Source of the DNA: Flavobacteriales bacterium
Lineage (GTDB): Bacteria; Bacteroidota; Bacteroidia; Flavobacteriales; UA16
Length of the DNA stretch: 7,263 bases
Reading direction: 5' to 3'
Assembly: GCA_018700255.1 (NCBI GenBank)
Contig: JABISU010000215.1
Location: forward strand, 1 to 7,263
Positions 1-5,660 of this stretch are shown here, one piece after another; the stretch's first letter is position 1; the number at the start of each line of letters is the position of its first letter. The translations under genes and the position numbers were made by a program. A model generated the notes under the pieces. It had not been told where the DNA came from. It ran no database searches and saw only the letters and a program-made list of their open reading frames with translations.

Positions 1-1167
1 ACGACCTAAAGCAAACATGACGGTAAACATATCAGTTGGTATGCCTAATGCACGATAAATTATTCCAGAGTAGAAATCGACGTTAGGGTAGAGGCCTCTC
101 TCAATGAAATACTCATCGTTTAGAGCTACTTGCTCTAATTCTTTAGCGATATCTAAAATAGGATCGCTTACTCCGAGAGCTTCAAGAACCTCATCTGCCG
201 CTACCTTAATAATAGTAGCTCTAGGGTCGAAGTTTTTGTAAACACGATGACCAAACCCCATCAAACGGAAACTGTCGTTTTTATCTTTTGCTTTGTCAAT
301 CCACTTTTGAAGACCACCACCATCGCGACGAATTTTTTCGAGCATCTCAATAACAGCTTGGTTAGCCCCTCCGTGAAGTGGACCCCATAGAGCTGCAATT
401 CCAGCTGAAATAGACGAATATAAATTAGCTTGAGATGATCCTACTACACGTACAGTAGCCGTTGAACAGTTCTGCTCGTGATCTGCATGAAGTATCAGTA
501 GTTTGTTGAGCGCACGCTCGACAACGGCATTCACTTTGTAATCTGCCGTAGGGAGTCCAAACATCATCTGTAGGAAATTCCCACAGTAGCTCAGATCATT
601 CCGTGGGTACATTGTAGGTAGGCCTTTATTATGCTTGTAGGCTTTAGCTGCAAGTGTAGGAAGCTTTGCGATTAAGCGGTGTATTGTTTTCTCAATATCA
701 GTAACTGATCTATTTGAATTTTGAGATTCAGGGTAAAAAGTGGATAGACTAGCTATCATAGAAGATAACATTCCCATAGGGTGAGCCCCCTGAGGAAAAG
801 CGTCAAAAAAACGCTTCATATTTTCATGAACTAGTGTGTGTTGAGTGATAGACTCATTGAAGTATGCCAATTCATCACTGTTTGGCAGTTCGCCGTAAAC
901 AAGTAAATATGCAACCTCAAGGAAAGTAGCGTTTTCAGCAAGGTCTTCAATGCTATATCCGCGGTATCGTAGGATGCCATTCTCACCATCTAAGTAAGTG
1001 ATTGAGCTTTGTGTGGAACCTGTGTTTTTAAACCCAGGATCAATAGTGATGTAACCTGTAGTAGCACGAAGTGTACTTATGTCAATAGCTTTTTCGTTTT
1101 CAGAACCAGTAATAACAGGGAGTTCAATTTCCTTTCCTTCAAGAATTAGTTTTACTGTATCACTCAT
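1..1167 (-). CDS. gltA: Citrate synthase, C-terminally cut by window edge
   Basis: Condenses acetyl-CoA with oxaloacetate to give citrate, the entry step of the cytoplasmic TCA cycle. The reading frame is open from the ATG at 1165-1167 to the first base of the window, giving 389 codons. The full bacterial GltA family is about 425-430 residues, so roughly 40 C-terminal residues lie outside. Translation by eye matches E. coli-type GltA along its whole length, including PGFKNT (residues 44-49), YPRNDLSYCGNF (187-198) and HADHEQN (227-233). The three catalytic residues are present: His265 in GPLHGGAN, His307 in FGHRVYKN and Asp364 in YPNVDFYSG. The residue aligned by eye with E. coli Cys206, near the NADH allosteric site, is Thr207, so NADH control may differ; this is inference. 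A promoter candidate and a 5' hairpin lie just upstream. 2-Methylcitrate synthase is a less likely alternative because the N-terminal region is of the long GltA type. Confidence 0.96.
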   Translation of the reverse strand, partial: MSDTVKLILEGKEIELPVITGSENEKAIDISTLRATTGYITIDPGFKNTGSTQSSITYLDGENGILRYRGYSIEDLAENATFLEVAYLLVYGELPNSDELAYFNESITQHTLVHENMKRFFDAFPQGAHPMGMLSSMIASLSTFYPESQNSNRSVTDIEKTIHRLIAKLPTLAAKAYKHNKGLPTMYPRNDLSYCGNFLQMMFGLPTADYKVNAVVERALNKLLILHADHEQNCSTATVRVVGSSQANLYSSISAGIAALWGPLHGGANQAVIEMLEKIRRDGGGLQKWIDKAKDKNDSFRLMGFGHRVYKNFDPRATIIKVAADEVLEALGVSDPILDIAKELEQVALNDEYFIERGLYPNVDFYSGIIYRALGIPTDMFTVMFALGR

Positions 1168-1212
1168 TTTTTCGCTATTATTTTTTCAGTTGTGTGCCAA
1201 AGATGTCAATGT

Positions 1213-1228
1213 CCACTTAAAAAAGTGG
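1213..1228 (-). other. Perfect 6-bp hairpin at the predicted 5' end of gltA mRNA
   Basis: CCACTT (1213-1218) and AAGTGG (1223-1228) form a perfect inverted repeat around an AAAA loop (TTTT on the transcript strand). It begins a few bases downstream of the -7 box, so it would sit at or almost at the 5' end of the gltA transcript. It could act as an mRNA-stabilising cap-like stem or as a small operator overlapping the start site. It lacks the position of a terminator for the upstream gene relative to that gene's stop and has no U-tract after it on the minus strand. Confidence 0.4.
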
Positions 1229-1232
1229 GATG

Positions 1233-1264
1233 CAAATATAACGAAATCAACAGTCTAAATGCAA
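1233..1264 (-). promoter_or_regulatory. Candidate gltA promoter of Bacteroidota type
   Basis: On the minus strand the sequence reads TTG (1262-1264), 21 nt, then TATATTTG (1233-1240). This fits the Bacteroidota housekeeping sigma consensus TTG / TAnnTTTG exactly at the -7 box. The predicted transcription start is near 1226, giving a leader of about 60 nt before the gltA ATG. It lies in the 119-nt gap after the thioredoxin-like gene, so gltA can be transcribed on its own. Confidence 0.62.
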
Positions 1265-1286
1265 TAACTTAAATCAAAAGAGAATA

Positions 1287-1844
1287 TCACCAAGTGCCAA
1301 CAAAATCAGAAGAGTATTTATCCCACATAGGTTGCATTTCTTCTTGTGGGGTATCACTCTTATAAACATCGTTAAAAAATGTAAGTAAAACCTGAAGTTG
1401 ACGAGGCTGCTTGTATCCGGAAATAGGTGCTATAACTTTAAAATCTTCATCGAAATAAACGATTGTTGGGTATGCTGAAACTTTTAATGCTATGGATAGT
1501 TGGTGTACTCCATTGCGTCCTTTGCTATTGGGGTTGTAGTTGGGATTGCTGTAAACCTCTCCTCTAAATGTTGTAGGGTCAGGGCTTTCAGCGTCAAATT
1601 TCACACAATAATAATTTTTATTTACGTATTCAATTAAGTTCTTATTTGTAAATGTATTCGCCATCATCATCTTACAGGGTCCACACCATTTGGTGTAAAC
1701 ATCCATCATGACTTTGCGTGGTTCATCTTTGAGCGCTTCGGTCACTTCTTCAACGGTCATCCAATTTATTTTTGCTTCCTGAGCATTTAATTCTAAGTTA
1801 GAAAACCAAACCAGCGCTATAGAAGCAATTAAAAGACGCATCAT
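1287..1844 (-). CDS. Exported thioredoxin-fold protein
   Basis: A 185-residue protein with an N-terminal signal peptide: a hydrophobic core at residues 4-14 and predicted cleavage after Ala21, leaving Gln22 first. It is therefore expected in the periplasm, or outside the inner membrane. The thioredoxin fold is shown by the redox motif WCGPCK (53-58, Cys54 and Cys57) and the cis-proline loop SAYPT (Pro126). Between the two lies an insert of about 30 residues (roughly 87-117), rich in Asn, Pro and Gly, which canonical thioredoxins lack. The likely role is disulfide reduction or exchange on exported proteins; the partner is unknown. Start choice: two consecutive ATGs at 1842-1844 and 1839-1841 cannot be separated, and no Shine-Dalgarno site is visible. 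It lies 119 nt upstream of gltA on the same strand with no clear terminator between, so partial read-through is possible. It is divergent from the peptide transporter gene. Confidence 0.88.
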   Translation of the reverse strand: MMRLLIASIALVWFSNLELNAQEAKINWMTVEEVTEALKDEPRKVMMDVYTKWCGPCKMMMANTFTNKNLIEYVNKNYYCVKFDAESPDPTTFRGEVYSNPNYNPNSKGRNGVHQLSIALKVSAYPTIVYFDEDFKVIAPISGYKQPRQLQVLLTFFNDVYKSDTPQEEMQPMWDKYSSDFVGTW

Positions 1845-1872
1845 TAATTATTTTTTATGAGGTTGCAATTTA

Positions 1873-1898
1873 CAAAATAAAAAAGATGGAAGATGTTA
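1873..1898 (-). promoter_or_regulatory. Weak candidate promoter for the thioredoxin-like gene
   Basis: On the minus strand TATTTTG (1873-1879) is one base short of TAnnTTTG. TTA at 1897-1899 sits 17 nt upstream as a poor -33 element. The predicted start is near 1866, about 22 nt before the ATG. In AT-rich DNA such a match is weak evidence; it is listed because a promoter must lie in this 100-nt divergent gap. Confidence 0.28.
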
Positions 1899-1921
1899 AT
1901 TACATTCATAGTTGTATTTTG
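1896..1921 (+). promoter_or_regulatory. Weak candidate promoter for the POT transporter gene
   Basis: TATTTTG (1915-1921) resembles the Bacteroidota -7 box with one base missing, and TTA (1896-1898) lies 16 nt upstream. The predicted start near 1928 leaves a short leader of about 17 nt, which is A-rich and has no Shine-Dalgarno site. Its -33 triplet overlaps that of the opposing candidate in a palindromic TTAA at 1896-1899. Confidence 0.28.
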
Positions 1922-1944
1922 CACAGAATTAAAAATTAAAAATC

Positions 1945-3294
1945 ATGTCTTCAGCATCAATACCGGCCCACCAGAAAGAATTATTTGGCCACCCAATAGG
2001 TCTTTACGTATTGTTTTTCACAGAAATGTGGGAGCGTTTTTCATACTATGGAATGAGAGCTATCCTTGTGTTGTACTTGGTTACGGAGACTAAAGAAATT
2101 AATCCAGGTTTAGGTTGGACTGATGGTGATGCGCTTGCTTTATACGGTTGGTACACTATGATGGTATACGTCATGTCTGTTCCTGGCGGATATATCGCAG
2201 ACAAATTTTTAGGCCAAAAGAGATCCGTCCTCATAGGAGGTATTTTGCTTTTAATAGGTCACAGTACTCTTGCGATTGAGCAAATGTGGGCTTTCTACAC
2301 AGGCCTGGTTTTTATTGTCTTAGGAGTAGGTATGTTAAAACCTAATATCTCAACTATGGTTGGGGGGCTTTATAAGCAAGGAGATATAAGAAGAGATCAA
2401 GGGTTTACAATCTTCTATATAGGTATTAATGTAGGTGCGTTTTTATCGAGTTTAATAGTAGGGTATGTGGGTGAGGTTCATGGATGGCACTATGGATTCG
2501 GGCTCGCTGGAATAGGAATGGGTTTAGGTCTGTTGCAGTATGTATTTGGTCTTAAGTACCTAAGTCAAGTGGGGAACTATTTAGGAGACTCTAAGGATGA
2601 AAAAGAGGTTATGAAAGCTCCCCTTACTAAAGTAGAAAAGGATAGAGTTGGCGTGCTTTTAATCTCATTCCTTTTAGTAATATTGTTCTGGGGAGCATTT
2701 GAACAGGCGGGAGGTTTAATGAACATCTATACCATGGAGAATACTGACAGGTTTATTGGTGATTGGCTAGTGCCTGCCTCATGGTTCCAGTCTATCAATG
2801 CTATGTTCATAATATTCTTTGGAACTTCTGTTGCTTTGTTTTGGGCGAATAGGAAGTTAAAAGGCAAGGTTTCATCCTCTCTATTTAAAATGATTATTGG
2901 ATTAATCATTATGGGTATTGGCTTCTTCTTTATGACTGGGGCGACTGCTCAGTACGAAGCTACAGGTAGTTCAGCGATGTATTGGTTGGTATTTGCATAC
3001 CTTTTCCATACTATAGGTGAGCTTTGCCTCTCTCCAGTAGCATTGTCATTTGTTACAAAACTTGCTCCTGTAAAATACGCTTCGATAATGATGGGTGTTT
3101 ATTTTGCCATGACAGGGTTTGGAAGTAAGCTCGCTGGTCTTTTAGGCGAGTGGTCGTCAAGTTTAGGCGCCTTTACTATATTTACAGGTATTGCTGTAAC
3201 ATGTGTAGGCATAGGATTGCTAGTTTTACTTATCAGGCCAAAGCTTGAGGCTTTAACTCACGGTGTAGAGGATGAAGAAGCTGTACTGAGTTAA
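1945..3294 (+). CDS. Proton-coupled oligopeptide transporter, POT/PTR family, compact 12-helix form
   Basis: An inner-membrane symporter of 449 residues predicted to import di- and tripeptides with protons. The family motifs are clear. ExxERF occurs on helix 1 (Glu27, Glu30, Arg31, Phe32). GGYIADKFLG (81-90) follows helix 2. Helix 4 carries KPN (132-134). The PTR signature FYIGINVG (157-164) is on helix 5, FEQAGG (252-257) on helix 7 and GELCLSP (358-364, with Glu359) on helix 10. I count 12 hydrophobic segments by eye, at roughly 19-46, 63-85, 95-113, 116-140, 153-175, 181-205, 235-262, 281-301, 313-335, 344-368, 378-400 and 407-431. Bacterial POTs usually have 14 helices and 480-520 residues, with HA and HB between helices 6 and 7. 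Here that stretch (about 206-234) is only a short charged linker. The C-terminal tail is acidic. It is convergent with the DPP-IV-type peptidase, which would supply dipeptides. Confidence 0.93.
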   Translation: MSSASIPAHQKELFGHPIGLYVLFFTEMWERFSYYGMRAILVLYLVTETKEINPGLGWTDGDALALYGWYTMMVYVMSVPGGYIADKFLGQKRSVLIGGILLLIGHSTLAIEQMWAFYTGLVFIVLGVGMLKPNISTMVGGLYKQGDIRRDQGFTIFYIGINVGAFLSSLIVGYVGEVHGWHYGFGLAGIGMGLGLLQYVFGLKYLSQVGNYLGDSKDEKEVMKAPLTKVEKDRVGVLLISFLLVILFWGAFEQAGGLMNIYTMENTDRFIGDWLVPASWFQSINAMFIIFFGTSVALFWANRKLKGKVSSSLFKMIIGLIIMGIGFFFMTGATAQYEATGSSAMYWLVFAYLFHTIGELCLSPVALSFVTKLAPVKYASIMMGVYFAMTGFGSKLAGLLGEWSSSLGAFTIFTGIAVTCVGIGLLVLLIRPKLEALTHGVEDEEAVLS

Positions 3295-3312
3295 AGAATA
3301 ATTTAAAGAAAA

Positions 3313-3352
3313 AAATCGGGGTGACTTTGCAATTGCAGAGTCACCCCGATTT
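3313..3352. terminator. Bidirectional hairpin terminator between convergent genes
   Basis: A 14-bp perfect inverted repeat (3313-3326 with 3339-3352), including a G/C-rich block at 3317-3325, is extended inward by a further 3 bp (3328-3330 with 3335-3337) around an AATT loop. The inner junction T3327/G3338 is a U-G wobble in plus-strand RNA but an A-C mismatch in minus-strand RNA. A run of seven A (3309-3315) gives a U-tract for transcripts of the minus-strand peptidase gene. The plus side has a weaker TTTCGTTT tail. It lies 18 nt after the transporter stop and 28 nt after the peptidase stop, so it can serve both genes. Confidence 0.9.
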
Positions 3353-3380
3353 CGTTTAAATAAACTTACTACGATACGCC

Positions 3381-5594
3381 TTAGAAATTTTCCTTTACGA
3401 AATCCATCATCATATTGAAAAGATGGATTCGCGTATTTCCACCGTATATACCATGGTTGCGATCTGGATAAGCAAAGAAATCGAAATCTTTATTTGCATC
3501 CACTAATGCATTCACCATCTCCATAGAGTTTTGGAAGTGGACGTTGTCATCCCCTGATCCGTGAACCAGTAGAAGGGCTCCTTCAAGTTTATCAGCGTGG
3601 TTTACAGGGCTGTTGTCTTCGTACCCGCTCTCATTTTCTTGAGGGGTTTGCATAAATCTCTCAGTGTAAACGGTGTCATAGTATTTCCAGTTTGTGACTG
3701 GAGCAACTGAGATGCCAGCGCTATAAACTTCAGCCCCTTTAGTCATGCAAAGTAGCGTCATAAACCCACCGTAGCTCCATCCTTGAATTCCTATTCTATT
3801 AGCATCTACGTATTCTAGGTCACCTAAGTATTTAGCGAAATCAATAAAGTCCTCAGTCTCTAATTTTCCCAATTCTTTATATGTACTGTGCTCGAATTTG
3901 CGTCCCCTAAGAGGAGTTCCTCTTGGATCGACCGATACCACGATGTACCCTTCTTGAGCTAAATATTGATACCACATAAGGTTTGATCCACCCCAACTAT
4001 CTGTAACGGTATTGACTCCGGGGCCTCCGTAAATGGCTACGTAAACAGGGTATTCTTTAACAGCGTCAAAATCAGGAGGTAAAATCTTCCAACAATTTAG
4101 CTCAGCTCCAGAAGAGTTCGTAAATGAAAAGAACTCTTTTTCAGAGTAGTCATATTCGCTGAGCGTGTTCCTAAGATCTTCATTGCTTTTTAATGTTCTA
4201 ACAACGTTGCCTTTTCTATCTATTAAGGTGTAAACAGGAGGAGTGTTGGCATCGCTATGGTTGTGTATTCTATACGAGAAGTTTGCAGAGAAGTTTGCTC
4301 TGTGATGCCCTGGCGTGTCGTCTAAAGTTATAATATTGCCACTAAAATCAACAGAGTGTAGGTGTTGTTGAGTTGCACCTTTCATAGATGAGCTGAAGTA
4401 AATTTTCTTTTTTGCTTCGTCATAACCCATGAATTCAACAACGTCCCATTCTCCTTTCGTTAATTGCTTCACTTTACCATCATACCCAAATTTGTATATG
4501 TGGTTAAACCCGTCTCTTTCACTAGTCCAAAGAAAGGATTTTCCATCTTTCAAGAAGATTAGATTATCGTGGATATCTATATATGTTCTTGTTGTCTCTT
4601 TGAACACCTCTTTACTGCCTATGCGATTGTTAGACAATTCACCTTCTGTAAGGTAGAATCTCAGATCGTTTTGGTGTCGGTTCATAGTTAAGATGCATAG
4701 TTGTTCAACATCTTTAGTCCAAAAGAATCTAGGTAAGTAATACGCATTCCTATTAACAGCCACTGCGTGATTAATCCCAGTGTTTAAATGGTGTATGTAC
4801 ACCTGCACATCACTGTTTACTTCCCCAGCTTTAGGGTACTTGAAAGTGTTGAGTTCCGGGTATAGTCCACCGTACATAGGCATGTTCATCTCCTTAACGG
4901 CACTTTCATTAAACCTGTAATAAGCGAGTCTCTCACCGTCAGGCGACCACTTCATTCCGTTGTCATCACCGAATTCCTCTTCGTAAACCCAGTCAGTAGC
5001 TCCGTTGATAATGCTATTCGCAAGTCCGTCTGTTGTTACTTGTGTTTCCGTTCCGTCGATAAGGTTTGCAATAAAAACATTGTTATTTCTTACAAATGCA
5101 ATCTTATCTGCAGAAGGAGAGAATGTCGCAAGGCGCTGTTGGCCTTTTGAGAAATCTGTTAATGGCTTAGCGAGCTCTTTTGAATGTGTATCGTAGATGT
5201 AGAAATCTGCATAAAACGAATGTCTATATAGTTGGTTCGTGTTTGTTGTGAGAAGTATGAACCTCTCGTCAGCACTGAAGAAGTAGTCATTAATGTATTC
5301 TCGGGCATCTTCAAAAGCTTGAAGTGAAGTAACGATGGTTTTTACCTTTTTGCCAGACTTGTATGAATACTTGACTATTGAAGACCCTTCATCTTCATCA
5401 AAATCACTTGTAGTGTAATGAGTCCCGCTTGCCATAGATCTTACTCCCCAAACGCCTTCCGATCTGAATTCTCCGCTCCAGATTTTTTCGTTTGAGAAGG
5501 TTTGGGCTGAAGAAGAAAAGCACAAAAGGAACGTGCTTAAAGCAAGAGACAATGTGACTGTCTTTGAAAAATGTTTATGCATCTGAAATATCAT
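3381..5594 (-). CDS. Dipeptidyl-peptidase IV-type S9 serine peptidase, exported
   Basis: Removes dipeptides, classically X-Pro or X-Ala, from peptide N-termini. The 737 residues match the length of bacterial DPP-IV. A signal peptide (hydrophobic core about 13-26, predicted cut SSA|Q after Ala30) sends it out of the cytoplasm. An N-terminal beta-propeller domain (roughly 80-460) carries DWVYEEE (201-207), whose acidic residues anchor the substrate amino terminus in this family. The C-terminal alpha/beta hydrolase domain (about 520-737) has the YGGPG oxyanion region (Tyr522), the nucleophile Ser607 in GWSYGG, Asp682 in GSGDDN and His714 in RNHGIYGG, so the triad is complete. YYDTVYTERFM (638-648) is typical of DPP-IV rather than acylaminoacyl peptidases. 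The start is uncertain: ATG at 5592-5594 (used here) or in-frame Met5 at 5580-5582, which gives a tidier basic n-region. It is convergent with the POT transporter, suggesting a peptide-use unit. Confidence 0.95.
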   Translation of the reverse strand: MIFQMHKHFSKTVTLSLALSTFLLCFSSSAQTFSNEKIWSGEFRSEGVWGVRSMASGTHYTTSDFDEDEGSSIVKYSYKSGKKVKTIVTSLQAFEDAREYINDYFFSADERFILLTTNTNQLYRHSFYADFYIYDTHSKELAKPLTDFSKGQQRLATFSPSADKIAFVRNNNVFIANLIDGTETQVTTDGLANSIINGATDWVYEEEFGDDNGMKWSPDGERLAYYRFNESAVKEMNMPMYGGLYPELNTFKYPKAGEVNSDVQVYIHHLNTGINHAVAVNRNAYYLPRFFWTKDVEQLCILTMNRHQNDLRFYLTEGELSNNRIGSKEVFKETTRTYIDIHDNLIFLKDGKSFLWTSERDGFNHIYKFGYDGKVKQLTKGEWDVVEFMGYDEAKKKIYFSSSMKGATQQHLHSVDFSGNIITLDDTPGHHRANFSANFSYRIHNHSDANTPPVYTLIDRKGNVVRTLKSNEDLRNTLSEYDYSEKEFFSFTNSSGAELNCWKILPPDFDAVKEYPVYVAIYGGPGVNTVTDSWGGSNLMWYQYLAQEGYIVVSVDPRGTPLRGRKFEHSTYKELGKLETEDFIDFAKYLGDLEYVDANRIGIQGWSYGGFMTLLCMTKGAEVYSAGISVAPVTNWKYYDTVYTERFMQTPQENESGYEDNSPVNHADKLEGALLLVHGSGDDNVHFQNSMEMVNALVDANKDFDFFAYPDRNHGIYGGNTRIHLFNMMMDFVKENF

Positions 5595-5615
5595 ATTAAT
5601 TGGGGGTTACTTTTG
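5583..5615 (+). promoter_or_regulatory. Candidate promoter for the FAD oxidoreductase gene
   Basis: TACTTTTG (5608-5615) matches the Bacteroidota -7 consensus TAnnTTTG exactly. The upstream element is poor: CTG at 5583-5585 sits 22 nt away in place of TTG. The predicted start near 5622 gives a leader of about 39 nt. The upstream half overlaps the beginning of the divergent peptidase gene. Confidence 0.42.
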
Positions 5616-5623
5616 ACAGCGTA

Positions 5624-5649
5624 CAAGATAGTAAATCGATAACGTCTAA
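5624..5649 (-). promoter_or_regulatory. Very weak candidate promoter for the DPP-IV gene
   Basis: On the minus strand TATCTTG (5624-5630) lies 16 nt downstream of TTA (5647-5649). This resembles the equally loose TTA-N16-TATTTTG before the transporter gene. The predicted start would be near 5618. The match to TAnnTTTG is imperfect, so it is given only as the best candidate in the 66-nt divergent gap. Confidence 0.2.
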
Positions 5650-5660
5650 GAGCACTGCTT

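Noticed and set aside
1168..1286. Riboswitch or attenuator in the gltA leader
   Set aside because: The predicted leader is only about 60 nt and holds one 16-nt hairpin; no larger fold or alternative pairing was seen.
1893..2234. Short open frames at 1893-2093 (plus) and 2046-2234 (minus) over the start of the transporter gene
   Set aside because: They lie in other frames of a clear POT gene, show no family motif, and are explained by the coding pattern of the main gene.
2727..2909. Minus-strand open frame of 60 codons inside the transporter gene
   Set aside because: Antisense shadow of helices 8-9 of the transporter; no start context or recognisable protein.
3313..3352. Long inverted repeat considered as a mobile-element end or attachment site
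   Set aside because: Its position just after both convergent stop codons, with A/T runs outside the stem, is fully explained by a shared terminator.
4429..5196. Plus-strand open frames at 4429-4656 and 5005-5196 opposite the peptidase gene
   Set aside because: Antisense shadows of the beta-propeller coding region with no recognisable domain.
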